Shown here: in pieces, positions 25,831-34,812 of the stretch
Layout of the letters: each line of letters begins with the position of its first letter
Position numbering within the stretch: the stretch's first letter is position 1
NCBI GenBank assembly: GCA_014730275.1
Contig: WJIL01000038.1
Location: 1-64,000 of the forward strand
Source of the DNA: Candidatus Lokiarchaeota archaeon
GTDB taxonomy: Archaea; Asgardarchaeota; Thorarchaeia; Thorarchaeales; Thorarchaeaceae
Length of the DNA stretch: 64,000 nucleotides
Direction: 5' to 3'
Position numbers and translations under genes: made by a program
Notes under the pieces: model-generated
The model's input: only the letters and a program-made list of their open reading frames with translations
What the model was told of the DNA's origin: nothing
The model's database searches: none

Positions 25831-27831
25831 TTAAATTTCTCCGGTAAGCCACAATACAATCCTGTAGGCCAATCTCTTGTTGTCAGAGGATTCGTACAGT
25901 TCATTCAGGGCGTAATTGTCAAGCAGGAAATTGGTGCCAACAACAACCATCCTGTTCTGTTTATCGCCTTCCAAACCCACCATTACTGTTTTGTTTTCAA
26001 CGTAAAGAAGACCATCTTCATCCTGCCTAGAAATCTGTGTGTATGCAATTTCATAAGCATCACCTGTGTAGTTCAAAGAGCAGCCTAAGTAGTCGAAACT
26101 GCTCACCCCTAGAGTGACAGCATGCGGTTCTAGACCAGTTATCAGACGTGTAGATGGAATGCCGTTGAGTACTATTCTCGTCTCAGGTATGCAATCGTAA
26201 TTGAAAGTAATGTGAAATCTCGATAGAAGCTTATTTGCAGCACCTACATTTATACTGGAATTATCCAACCCAACAACAAAAAGGCTACCACCGTCTTCCC
26301 AATACTCTGTGTACAGGTCAAGTTCATCCACAGTATATAATGGGCTTGTCGTTCCTGAATTCAGATCTGCATTGGAATAACTCCAAGTGCATGGATCCAA
26401 AATAGCTACCGCATCAAGACTCTTCAGCCTAGTGAAGGTTAGTTCATCCGAACCACGGATTTCTTCTACTGCAACACCCAATTCGCCGAGCGTTTCATAG
26501 AAGCTTCGAAATTGACCATAAACTGAATCAATTGGCCATACGGTATGCGTCAAATCAAAGCCAATGGTAGCAATAGGTACGTGGACATCAAAAGCAGTCT
26601 TTACTCGCATGGTAAGGTAATCCGGTGAGGATATGCTTAACAAGACTTCTAGATTTTCGTGTGACTGGGAGCTTATCACTCGGATGCTGAAAGAAAACAC
26701 ACCAGTTTGGTTCACATAAACCGTATCTATGCCCCGAATCCAAGAAGCTGCAGATCCCATATAACTCAGATGAAAAGTTGCATTGGTAGTTGCGAATATG
26801 GAGCATGTAACTGTAGTAGTGACATTCACAAATATTCTTTCGAAATCATATGGAAACTCTTCGGGCATCACATATGCCGCCATCGGGTAGGAATTACGTT
26901 TAGGGACATTTTCTAGATGTGCTTTTGCAGCGTTCAAATCGAGTTGACCAGCCCCTACTTCCCAAGACTCGGCTGCAAGGTGACTCGCACTTGCCAATAA
27001 TGCCGCCTTAATCATGCCAGGAGTCCATTTCCAACCGTTGGAGTCACACAGACTAATCAAAGCCGCAGCTGCTGCAGAAACTCTCGGGGCTGCAAAGCTT
27101 GTACCATAGGCAACTTCTCTGCCGCTAGCATCTTCATATATTCCCAAGGCGGCTATATCGGGTTTGATTATTCTGTTTCTGAGGGGGCCGCGTCCTGAAA
27201 AAGGAAACAGGGCACCGGAACTATCTATTGCTGCTACAGCGATGGCTTCTTGAAAAATGGCAGGTGTTTCAATGGAGGAGCCTCTGAGCCCGTTTTGCCC
27301 TCCGTTCCCAGCGGCTGCAACCAGAACTACACCTTGTGAAAAGGCCCACTCTATTACTTCCTGAAGAGGTTTTCCGGAGGTTGGCATGCTTCCTAGACTG
27401 AGATTGATGATTGTAGCATCAGTCTCATTCACCACCCACATAATCGCTTGCATAACCCCTTGGAGAGTTGCATGGTTTTCAGAGGTAATTACCTTCGCAT
27501 TCACAATTTGTACATGGGGGTTTGTCCGTACCGCTATCTCGGCAACATACGTACCATGAGGAACATCATTTGGTTTACTATCAGAGGTAGTCTCATCATT
27601 CACAGAGTAACCATACGATGAATTCACAAAACTTCGCTCAGATACAATACGGGTAGAAAGCCCATTTGAGGGTGAAATACCGGAATCGATAACCGCAATA
27701 CACGGAGCAGAAGAGAGCGGAAGTAATCCCCGAGGTAGAAAAGCAGAAACGGTAACCCCCGTAGTTATTATTATGGTTGCTATGAGAATGGCTTTTCCTC
27801 TACGCGGAACAAGCTCATTATCAGGTTGCAT
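25831..27831 (-). CDS. Membrane-anchored subtilisin-like protease (S8) with site-1-protease-like architecture
   Basis: A 666-residue protein. A single N-terminal membrane segment (about 13-33) is followed almost at once by the subtilase domain with Asp49 (V-I-D-S-G), His92 (P-H-G-T), Asn176 (A-A-G-N-G) and Ser245 (G-T-S-F-A-A-P). There is no room for an I9 propeptide. A beta-rich domain (about 310-410) follows, then a domain starting near 425 (F-D-L-T-H-T, later A-I-L-D-P) that resembles the glutaminase-like domain after the catalytic part of eukaryotic MBTPS1. It should act outside the cell at the membrane. It is divergent from a CPBP protease gene. ATG start at 27831. Confidence 0.8.
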   Translation of the reverse strand: MQPDNELVPRRGKAILIATIIITTGVTVSAFLPRGLLPLSSAPCIAVIDSGISPSNGLSTRIVSERSFVNSSYGYSVNDETTSDSKPNDVPHGTYVAEIAVRTNPHVQIVNAKVITSENHATLQGVMQAIMWVVNETDATIINLSLGSMPTSGKPLQEVIEWAFSQGVVLVAAAGNGGQNGLRGSSIETPAIFQEAIAVAAIDSSGALFPFSGRGPLRNRIIKPDIAALGIYEDASGREVAYGTSFAAPRVSAAAAALISLCDSNGWKWTPGMIKAALLASASHLAAESWEVGAGQLDLNAAKAHLENVPKRNSYPMAAYVMPEEFPYDFERIFVNVTTTVTCSIFATTNATFHLSYMGSAASWIRGIDTVYVNQTGVFSFSIRVISSQSHENLEVLLSISSPDYLTMRVKTAFDVHVPIATIGFDLTHTVWPIDSVYGQFRSFYETLGELGVAVEEIRGSDELTFTRLKSLDAVAILDPCTWSYSNADLNSGTTSPLYTVDELDLYTEYWEDGGSLFVVGLDNSSINVGAANKLLSRFHITFNYDCIPETRIVLNGIPSTRLITGLEPHAVTLGVSSFDYLGCSLNYTGDAYEIAYTQISRQDEDGLLYVENKTVMVGLEGDKQNRMVVVGTNFLLDNYALNELYESSDNKRLAYRIVLWLTGEI

Positions 27832-27967
27832 TATCTACTCTGCTCCATCTTCGATATCTACAGCTGCGCATAAAGGCTAAGCTATTAACGTATTAAACCC
27901 TCTTTTGGGTTCCAACAACCAAATCCTTATCTCAATCAGGAATAGCATGCATACGAGGTGTCAGTCC

Positions 27968-28774
27968 GTGGTTATGGAAGACCCAGACTACCATGCAATG
28001 CAGGAAGCCGATACAATAGGCATATTTGAACCAGGAAGTAATATCGAACGCGAAGTCGACTGGGATAGGCTTTTCCATGTATTGGTGTTGACTGGTGCAG
28101 CTTTTGCCTTCACAATAGCACTCGGCTTGGTCATCATGATCCCCCTTTTCATACTGGGCGGGATATCAGTCAACTTGACCACGTTGCAGATTGAAATCGC
28201 CCCTTGGGCATTTTTGGCAATAACAATTTCAGAACTTGGATTCTTAGTTCCGCCAATCAGATATATCCGAAAGCACGGTTTCGACTTTGATGCAATTGGC
28301 CTTAAACGGGGAACACCGGTCAAAGAAATCCTCTTCGGCTTAGGAACCGGGGCTGTCATGCTTGCGTCAAACATACTGATTACCTTCATCGTCTATGAAC
28401 TAGTAGGCTATCCAGAGGGTGATCAGGTGGGGCTTATCTATGCCCAGACTATTCCAGAACTAGTCGCTTGGGTTGTTGTTATGTTTGTGGTTGTAGGACT
28501 TTCAGAAGAACTCCTCTTCCGAGGCTTCCTCCAAAGGAGAATGGATATCTATTTCCGAGATAGAAGAAGTCGCTACAAACTCATTTCGCTCGTTATTACT
28601 TCCCTAATTTTCGCCGCGATACACCTAGATCTCTATGGTATGCCTGCCCGTTTTGTACTCGGGCTGTTCCTTGGTTGGTTAGCCCAAAAAAGGAATTATT
28701 CCATAATAGGACCTACAGTTGCTCATGGTTTAAACAATTCAGTGGTTGTTATCCTGGCGTTTCTCGGAATCTAA
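27968..28774 (+). CDS. CPBP family intramembrane protease
   Basis: The second CPBP protein of the window, about 268 residues with about eight membrane helices. Motifs are S-E-E-L-L-F-R-G-F-L (EExxxR), F-A-A-I-H-L-D (second motif His) and V-A-H-G-L-N-N (third motif). The gene is head-to-head with the site-1-protease-like subtilase. The GTG at 27968 is favoured because gaggtg lies seven bases upstream; ATG 27974 and ATG 27947 are alternatives, and the open frame begins still earlier at TTG 27905. Confidence 0.8.
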   Translation: MVMEDPDYHAMQEADTIGIFEPGSNIEREVDWDRLFHVLVLTGAAFAFTIALGLVIMIPLFILGGISVNLTTLQIEIAPWAFLAITISELGFLVPPIRYIRKHGFDFDAIGLKRGTPVKEILFGLGTGAVMLASNILITFIVYELVGYPEGDQVGLIYAQTIPELVAWVVVMFVVVGLSEELLFRGFLQRRMDIYFRDRRSRYKLISLVITSLIFAAIHLDLYGMPARFVLGLFLGWLAQKRNYSIIGPTVAHGLNNSVVVILAFLGI

Positions 28775-28785
28775 AAAAATGGTAA

Positions 28786-28806
28786 AAGGGTTGACAATCA
28801 ACCCTT
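28786..28806. terminator. Bidirectional terminator between convergent genes
   Basis: aagggttga (28786-28794) and tcaaccctt (28798-28806) make a 9-bp stem with a three-base loop. Read on the minus strand it is followed by a T-run (the complement of 28774-28780), so it suits the dodecin gene best, and it lies 12 bases after the CPBP stop on the plus strand. Confidence 0.65.
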
Positions 28807-28834
28807 CAGTTACCCAAATGGGCAATCCGGTATA

Positions 28835-29041
28835 CTAGCCTTCGTATTCGAAAGCAACTTTCACATTTGCACGATAGGCAACAATCTTGCCGCCATCTAC
28901 CTTAGCAGTGAAATGATCCACATCAAGACCGACGATGTTTCTAATCGTCTCTGCTGCCTTTTTCAACGCATTTTCAGCGGCCTTTTCCCAAGATTCTTCA
29001 GATTCCCCAATAAGCTCTATAACTTTGACAACCGTAGTCAT
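28835..29041 (-). CDS. Dodecin (flavin-binding)
   Basis: A 68-residue protein with the dodecin pattern: V-V-K-V-I-E-L-I-G-E-S-E-E-S-W-E-x-A-A near the start, a helix, then V-D-H-F-T-A-K-V-D-G-G-K-I and a final strand V-K-V-A-F-E-Y. Dodecins form hollow dodecamers that bind flavins (riboflavin, FMN, lumichrome). The Trp in the E-S-W segment is the flavin-stacking residue. ATG 29041 with gaggagag upstream is chosen; the frame extends 13 codons further upstream without family similarity. Confidence 0.9.
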   Translation of the reverse strand: MTTVVKVIELIGESEESWEKAAENALKKAAETIRNIVGLDVDHFTAKVDGGKIVAYRANVKVAFEYEG

Positions 29042-29123
29042 TTTGTATCTCTCCTCAAATGGATAGAATTCCAATGTCAAATGGCCTTAAGGCTGTTGCC
29101 CCTAATCAATAAGAATCTCCATT

Positions 29124-30281
29124 CTATGCCAACGTCTGCCTATTCATGAAGACAATATATGCTAAGAGCAACATGGCAGAGGAGAAAATCAGAACTCGTA
29201 TAATATCGGGAGTGAAATAAGTGATAGGCAGGCCCTTGAACGCGGTGTCAAATAGCATCACTCGGCCAAGGTTCAAAGGATAGTACTCATCAACAATTCC
29301 CACATCCATGAAGCCTGTCCCGACTATGAAAGAGGAAAACAGAAGAAGTAGAAATGATTGATTCGCCTGGAGACGAGTATTGCATAAAGTGGAAATAAAG
29401 ACACCCAGAGCAGAGCCAGAGAATGCCATAAGAGCCAATACGGCGTTGAGGGTAAGATAATCGGTATTAGGTACAATGCCAAATAGACCAATCCATAGAA
29501 CCAACAGGAATTGAGCTTGAATCATACCCACCGTGAAATAGGCCAGAGTCTTGGATAGTATTGCCTCGAGTTTCGTTGCTGGGGTAAGAAGCATCCGGTT
29601 GAGGGGTATATCGCCAACAATAGCTTGTGCAGCAGTGGCAGCTGTTGCAATAAATGATGCAAATACAAGAAGAAAAACTCCGAAGGTGGCTGCAGTGTAG
29701 TTTCCCTCCGGCTCAAATTCTCTAACGTTCTTCATCCTGACTTCGCCCTTTATCCAACCGTGATCCGAACGAAAAGACACTATGGCTTGGCTAAAAGCGG
29801 TATATACTGCTGATTGTTGATCGAAATTCGTAGAGCTGATATGAATCTGAACGAAAGCGGGAATATCCCCTGATATGTTACCCTCAAATCCATACGGTAT
29901 TACAGCATAGGCATCCACAGAGTCCCTGTAAAGAGCATCAAGGGCTTCTTCCTCGGTATCATACATTGTCACTAGTAGACTAGAACTCTCTTGGAGATAC
30001 CAAGTGAAATTCTCGGATAGGTCCTGTCCCGGGTACGTGTTTGTGGGATCTGCATCTACAACGCCCACTGACAGAACATCACCCGAGGATTCATCGGATG
30101 TTTCCCCCATCATCTGACCTGCTTCTCCTTGTTCGATAGCAACGAACATCGTGCCCATAATCATACCAGGCAAAACGAAAACCAGCAAGAGGGCATATTT
30201 GTCATTCTTGATGAGGTTTAGCTCCTTCAAGAACATAGAGCGAATGCGCCACAGCTTGGAGTTCTTTCGTTCCGAGGACAA
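29124..30281 (-). CDS. ABC-2 type permease with large extracellular insert, orphan
   Basis: A 385-residue protein. One membrane helix near residues 30-50 is followed by about 150 residues predicted outside, then five or six helices (from about residue 195). This is the YhgE/ABC-2 membrane layout of exporters such as NatB or DrrB-type proteins. The outer region holds many acidic residues. No ATPase gene is adjacent, unlike the 14-16 kb pair, so its ATPase must be encoded elsewhere. Start TTG 30281; an internal ATG 16 codons in is possible. Confidence 0.7.
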   Translation of the reverse strand: MSSERKNSKLWRIRSMFLKELNLIKNDKYALLLVFVLPGMIMGTMFVAIEQGEAGQMMGETSDESSGDVLSVGVVDADPTNTYPGQDLSENFTWYLQESSSLLVTMYDTEEEALDALYRDSVDAYAVIPYGFEGNISGDIPAFVQIHISSTNFDQQSAVYTAFSQAIVSFRSDHGWIKGEVRMKNVREFEPEGNYTAATFGVFLLVFASFIATAATAAQAIVGDIPLNRMLLTPATKLEAILSKTLAYFTVGMIQAQFLLVLWIGLFGIVPNTDYLTLNAVLALMAFSGSALGVFISTLCNTRLQANQSFLLLLFSSFIVGTGFMDVGIVDEYYPLNLGRVMLFDTAFKGLPITYFTPDIIRVLIFSSAMLLLAYIVFMNRQTLA

Positions 30282-30320
30282 ATGCTACCACTTTCCGTGG
30301 CAAACCACTCCCAGTACCAT

Positions 30321-31268
30321 TTATGACTTTTTGGAACGGGTGCTTTGTTCAATGAGACCCAGTACATCAGCACACATCAGGAGATAAAGCACAAGAGGGG
30401 CTGACGATCCCCATCTCGTCATCAGCTGTTCAACTTGTCTTGTTTTCATCGCATCGCCTGTGCCATAGAGATTACCCAACAAGTTTCTAACGCCCAAATC
30501 ACTCAGAGGGAAAATAGAGAAATCGTGAAGCGATGAAATTGCAAATGCCTTGATAGTCCAGTCCCCAATTCCATGAACAGGGTGAAGCCGTTTTACTACC
30601 TCCTTGTGCGGTAACAGCTTGAACTCTTCTAAATCCAATTTGCCTGATGCAACCATAGAAGAAAGGCCTAGTAGATAGTCGCTCTTGTAGCCCACACCCA
30701 GTTTCTTAAGACCCGAAGAACCGAGCTCCATTATGTCCTCACAGCTCGGAAAACTATAGTACTTCGAATGTATGTACTGGATGGGAGAGGCAGCCTCAAG
30801 CACAAGACGTCGAGTTATGACATTCGCGGCTCGAAAAGAAATCTGCTGTTGGAGTATGCATTTCGTTATACCTTCAAAAGGGGAATCTGTGGTATAAGGT
30901 CGTAAGAAATCTATTTTCTCAGCAAGATACGAAATGCAGTCATCATCCTTGATCCTCTCGGTTGCTTCGCTTGTATCAACATCAAGACCTAGGATGAAGA
31001 TTATCTTGCGTTTGAGTTTCGATATATCTACGTTGGCAGGACACTGGATTTCGAGCTTAGCGCCCGCTGAAGGTTGAGAAATGCTTACTGGTGTGCTCAC
31101 GTCAGCCACAGTCAAGACCCTGCGAAACAATCTATTATCAGTGATTTCGGGAACGGGCTGAATATCAGGATATGTCCATGCATGGATAGATTTGATCAGG
31201 TCATATCTTCGAGGGCATTCCAATTCATGTACAGCGGGGCCTTCGGTTCCTTCCTCTCTGAAACTCAT
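30321..31268 (-). CDS. HhH-GPD DNA glycosylase (AlkA/OGG-like)
   Basis: A 315-residue base-excision glycosylase. Residues of about 125-300 form the HhH-GPD domain. I-T-K-C-I-L-Q-Q-Q-I-S is the entry helix. H-P-V-H-G-I-G-D-W-T is the helix-hairpin-helix. F-P-L-S-D-L-G-V-R contains the catalytic Asp. The N-terminal 110 residues are a TBP-like beta domain as in AlkA/OGG1. There is no Lys in the hairpin, which suggests a monofunctional enzyme (3-methyladenine type) rather than a lyase. There is no FeS cluster motif. ATG 31268 has ggag upstream; GTG 31274 is an alternative. Confidence 0.8.
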   Translation of the reverse strand: MSFREEGTEGPAVHELECPRRYDLIKSIHAWTYPDIQPVPEITDNRLFRRVLTVADVSTPVSISQPSAGAKLEIQCPANVDISKLKRKIIFILGLDVDTSEATERIKDDDCISYLAEKIDFLRPYTTDSPFEGITKCILQQQISFRAANVITRRLVLEAASPIQYIHSKYYSFPSCEDIMELGSSGLKKLGVGYKSDYLLGLSSMVASGKLDLEEFKLLPHKEVVKRLHPVHGIGDWTIKAFAISSLHDFSIFPLSDLGVRNLLGNLYGTGDAMKTRQVEQLMTRWGSSAPLVLYLLMCADVLGLIEQSTRSKKS

Positions 31269-31407
31269 TTTCACTCCAAAAGAGCCTGCTGCTGTTAAGT
31301 ATTAGCAAAGCAATGAATTGTACCATTCAACAGGTCTGACGAGCTTGAATTTAGCAAAGCGTTGATTCCAACATCATTAAATCGTCTCTTTCGAGAGAGA
31401 AACCAGA

Positions 31408-31800
31408 ATGGAAAACACAACTACTGCAGACCACACGAGGAGAAAAGAAATCATTGCAATCCTAGCTATTGCTCTTGCCAACGCAGGGTTGTTTTTCGTT
31501 GCCTATATCTTCACCCCAATTCTGACCGGTGCACTCGCTGCCTACATAATCAAAGCAAGAAAACGAGCTTCTCTGGTAGCCTTCAGCGGATCGGCTCTAG
31601 CGTATATTACATTAGAACTCGTTGCAGCACCGCAAATAGCAGACTATCTTATCCAAAACGGTTTGTTGACAAATAGTGAGTTGCAGGCATCTCTTGGCCT
31701 CTTCTATCTAATTCTTATCACAGCAGCGCTACTCCTATCGATAATAGCGATGGCTACTTCATTCCTTGTTTCAACAGTAATGAAAAGATTCTCCAAATGA
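31408..31800 (+). CDS. Small membrane protein, unknown function
   Basis: A 130-residue protein with three or four membrane helices (about 15-35, 36-50, 55-75 and 95-122) and short charged ends (N-terminal T-R-R-K, C-terminal K-R-F-S-K). No family is recognised. ATG start at 31408 with gagag shortly upstream. Confidence 0.5.
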   Translation: MENTTTADHTRRKEIIAILAIALANAGLFFVAYIFTPILTGALAAYIIKARKRASLVAFSGSALAYITLELVAAPQIADYLIQNGLLTNSELQASLGLFYLILITAALLLSIIAMATSFLVSTVMKRFSK

Positions 31801-31869
31801 ACAAGAAGTCATCATTCTCGTATCTCTCGAAGTAAACTAACCTGCCTTATAGAAAATATAATCAACCCC

Positions 31870-32565
31870 ATGAAGCGAAGAGAGTACAATCATAATAGGG
31901 AGCAAGATAATTTGCGGAAGAAGAATCTTGAAGTTGTGGCCTTAGATTTGGATGGGGTTCTCTTTGACGGCCCAAGCGCGACACTGCCAATAGCAGAGAA
32001 GGTGGGCATAGGAGACGAACTAAAAGAAGTAATGATGAAATCAGCAAAAGGCGCTCTGAAGCTCGAAGAATCGATTGTACAAGGAGCAAGGGTTTGGAAG
32101 GATGTATCAACAAGCGCACTTCAGAATCTTGTTCATGAGCTTCCTCTGATGACTGGAGCAGAAGAAACAGTAGCGAAATTGAAAGAGGGAGGGTATGAAG
32201 TAGGCTGTGTGTCAAGTGGAGTCAGCCAGTGGTTTATGGCTCCGTTCTCTGACAGGCTGAATCTCGATTTCGCCTATTCGAATGTGCTCTCTGAGGAAGA
32301 TGGAAAGCATAATGGCGAAGTCGAATATGTAATGGGTGGAGAACAAAAAGCTGAACGTATCCTTCAGTACCTTAGCTCAAACGGGTTCGATACTGACGGT
32401 CTGGCAAGTGTTGGAAATGGAGAGAATGATATAGCCATGTTTGGTATATCAGCCATCAGTATTGCATTTAATCCTGTTAGTGAGAAAGTGACAGAGGCAG
32501 CAGATTACAGAATTGAATCAAAGGATCTACGTGATGTTCTGCCCTTTATTCTGCCTCCACACTAG
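31870..32565 (+). CDS. HAD phosphatase, phosphoserine phosphatase-like
   Basis: A 231-residue HAD protein. Motif I D-L-D-G-V-L lies near residue 27, motif II is V-S-S-G-V, and the motif III/IV region is G-N-G-E-N-D-I-A-M-F. The end has the A-F-N-P-V-S-E-K-V pattern that SerB-type phosphatases have (A-x-x-A-K-P). It resembles phosphoserine phosphatase/SerB family members and cannot be told from other small phosphomonoesterases of this type. It overlaps the convergent aminotransferase by four bases. ATG start at 31870. Confidence 0.75.
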   Translation: MKRREYNHNREQDNLRKKNLEVVALDLDGVLFDGPSATLPIAEKVGIGDELKEVMMKSAKGALKLEESIVQGARVWKDVSTSALQNLVHELPLMTGAEETVAKLKEGGYEVGCVSSGVSQWFMAPFSDRLNLDFAYSNVLSEEDGKHNGEVEYVMGGEQKAERILQYLSSNGFDTDGLASVGNGENDIAMFGISAISIAFNPVSEKVTEAADYRIESKDLRDVLPFILPPH

Positions 32566-33698
32566 GATAGGGCTTCCTCAATGACATCTTCGATATGGTC
32601 AATGTCTGATTCCTTGACGCCCGGATGTACCGGTACTTCGAAATGATCATCACCTACTGCGACAGAGTGCGGTAGTTCTAAGGAGCTATAATCAGGATAT
32701 GTGACATATTCCGCCCAGCGCCACTCATCTATTCTCTGATAGGTTCCCTGCAAATGACAGGGGAGTGCATAAACAGACCTTGACCCCACTTCTGCGTCTC
32801 TCAGCTCAGCAATCATTTCATCTCTAGTCAATTTCTCTGATTCGAGCCGCGGCGCATATACATGATAGGCTGATTCGAAACCTTCTGGTTCATGTTGTGG
32901 CGTGATTTCACTGAATTGTGAGAAAATCTCGTCATACAGTTCTGCATTTTTCCTTCTTGACTTGACAATTTCGGGTAATCGTTTCAGTTGTTCTCTCCCA
33001 ATAGCAGAGACCAAGTCCATCATTCTATGATTGTATCCTATTCTATAATGACTGTATCCACCCTCTTTTCCGCGGCCATGATTCTTTATCATAAGAACGC
33101 GATCCATAAGATCTTCATTGTCGGTTACAATCATGCCACCTTCTCCAGTCATCATATTCTTCGTTGCATAGAAACTGAAAGCGGAGATATCTCCAAAGGT
33201 TCCTACTTGCTTACCGTCAATTCTCGCACCATGAGCCTGACATGCATCTTCAATGACCATCAAATCATAATCCTCAGCAATAGCCATTATTTCTCTCATG
33301 TTGCAAGGCATTCCAAAAATGTGAACTGGCATAATCGCCTTGGTGCGCTCCGTAATTGCATCTTCAATAAGACGGGGATCAAGATTGTAGGTTGTTGGAT
33401 CTATGTCCACAAAGATAGGAACACCGCCCACAAGTGCAATTGAATTAGCCGACGCGATGAATGTGAAAGGAGAAGTTATCACTTCATCACCCGGCTCAAT
33501 GTCCATTGCTTCAAGTGCTGTTATCAGTGCTGCAGTACCATTTGTCGCTACTGATGCGTGCTTCACGCCGATGTAAGAAGCAAACTCTCGCTCTAGCTTC
33601 CTTGACACCTCGCCTTCGGCAAGCATTCCAGACTCAAGCACTTCACGAACAGCTTGGATTTCTGCTTCGTCTATAATCGGTTTCGCAATAGGAATCAA
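32562..33698 (-). CDS. DegT/DnrJ/EryC1/StrS family PLP aminotransferase
   Basis: A 378-residue sugar aminotransferase-type enzyme. It begins with I-P-I-A-K-P, has the substrate-loop P-F-T-F-I-A-S-A-N, the E-D-A-C-Q-A-H-G PLP Asp segment, and the Schiff-base Lys at residue 180 (Y-A-T-K-N-M). Family members convert nucleotide-linked keto sugars to amino sugars for surface glycans. No glycosyltransferase or sugar-nucleotide dehydratase is next to it, so the substrate is unknown. Start is TTG 33698. Confidence 0.85.
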   Translation of the reverse strand: MIPIAKPIIDEAEIQAVREVLESGMLAEGEVSRKLEREFASYIGVKHASVATNGTAALITALEAMDIEPGDEVITSPFTFIASANSIALVGGVPIFVDIDPTTYNLDPRLIEDAITERTKAIMPVHIFGMPCNMREIMAIAEDYDLMVIEDACQAHGARIDGKQVGTFGDISAFSFYATKNMMTGEGGMIVTDNEDLMDRVLMIKNHGRGKEGGYSHYRIGYNHRMMDLVSAIGREQLKRLPEIVKSRRKNAELYDEIFSQFSEITPQHEPEGFESAYHVYAPRLESEKLTRDEMIAELRDAEVGSRSVYALPCHLQGTYQRIDEWRWAEYVTYPDYSSLELPHSVAVGDDHFEVPVHPGVKESDIDHIEDVIEEALS

Positions 33699-33740
33699 GA
33701 TACTGCACCGACAGGGTGAGAATGACTGCTGCTTAAAATG

Positions 33741-34256
33741 CTAATGATTCTCTTTCCGCTGCTTCTCAAGAACCGAAACTCCAGCGATAGTAATGCTCAT
33801 GATAACCAAAGCGAAAAGCATGTAGAAGAAATTCGCCAGCATGAATATGATTGAAAGGCCAAGTCCGCTGATGAATCCGGATAGTGCTCTAACATCATTG
33901 GTTGTCTTCCTGTAAGTCAGACGCTGTGTTACCCAATCCGTAACAGTAGCCATTCCCAAACCCACAGCGAGAAGAAACCAAAACCACGGCGGTGTCAGTG
34001 GTACGGATGTTAGGAATAAGAATGCGATACCAATTAGAAGACCCCCATATATGCCAGCGCACCTAGCACAAAGGTAGAGAGAATGCCCAAATGCTGACAC
34101 ACGAAGACAGTGGCCATAAAGAGACGGTGGATGGTGAGAAAGCATTACGTGCATGCTTTCCTTTATCTCGTTTAATCTACTCGGCTCGGATGACTCTAAT
34201 AACCTCGAGGGAATATTAGTAGTTCCGTCACTATCATCGCTACCCAAGGGTACCAC
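33741..34256 (-). CDS. DUF2085 family membrane protein
   Basis: A 171-residue protein whose N-terminal half carries the DUF2085 Cys/His pattern G-H-C-L-R then L-C-A-R-C-A-G-I-Y-G-G, suggestive of a bound metal, followed by about four membrane helices to the end. The function of the family is not known. The start is uncertain: GTG 34256 gives a low-complexity N-terminus, and an in-frame ATG 34 codons later lies just before the conserved part. Confidence 0.65.
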   Translation of the reverse strand: MVPLGSDDSDGTTNIPSRLLESSEPSRLNEIKESMHVMLSHHPPSLYGHCLRVSAFGHSLYLCARCAGIYGGLLIGIAFLFLTSVPLTPPWFWFLLAVGLGMATVTDWVTQRLTYRKTTNDVRALSGFISGLGLSIIFMLANFFYMLFALVIMSITIAGVSVLEKQRKENH

Positions 34257-34473
34257 GTGTTTTCATTAGAGGTGCTGCTTATCTCTGTTACCTTTGCGTA
34301 CATCTTTATGATAGGTGTATACAGCAATAAGGTCGAAGATGGAACCAGCTTCGACCATCATACTACTTTGACGTACTTTAGGGTGAATTTTGAAATTTGT
34401 CGAACATCGTTTCGGTGATAGGAAAACAATTTAATCCTCTATCGAGCGCCCATCGGTAGTCTGGTGACTATTC
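34257..34473. other. Divergent intergenic region with perfect inverted repeat
   Basis: An 8-bp perfect inverted repeat, ggtcgaag (34331-34338) and cttcgacc (34349-34356), with a ten-base loop lies between divergent genes. A TATA-like box (caatttaatc) at about 34427-34436 may serve the SCP2 gene. Otherwise no gene is seen. Confidence 0.4.
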
Positions 34474-34800
34474 ATGAATGATAATCTTCTGAATCTTATG
34501 CGAGAAAGGATTGCAGTTGGCCTTGAGCGCCAAGAGACTATTGAGGCAATTGACGGATGGAATAAAACCGCCCTATTGAATCTGAAAGATGGCGGGACGT
34601 ACCATTTTGTTGTTGCAGATAATAATATTGAAGTGCATGATGGCGGCCTCGAGGACCCCGATATGAAGATTGAGAGCGATAAAGAAACCATTCGAAAGCT
34701 GTTCATGGAAGAAATGAGTGCAGCTTCTGCATTACTCAAGCGCAAGTTGAAAGTGAAAGGCTCCGCACGAGATCTCATGAAAATACGTCATATCTTTTAG
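34474..34800 (+). CDS. SCP2 sterol-carrier-like domain protein
   Basis: A 108-residue protein built as one SCP2 domain: a helical start, the strand pair L-L-N-L-K-D-G-G-T-Y-H-F-V-V-A-D, then D-P-D-M-K-I-E-S-D and a C-terminal helix with K-L-K-V-K-G-S. Members bind lipids or acyl chains in a hydrophobic tunnel. The gene is 12 bases upstream of the flavoprotein gene, so it probably forms an operon with it and the iron-sulfur gene, perhaps handing them a lipid-like substrate (inference). Confidence 0.75.
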   Translation: MNDNLLNLMRERIAVGLERQETIEAIDGWNKTALLNLKDGGTYHFVVADNNIEVHDGGLEDPDMKIESDKETIRKLFMEEMSAASALLKRKLKVKGSARDLMKIRHIF

Positions 34801-34812
34801 AGGGTTTGATGA

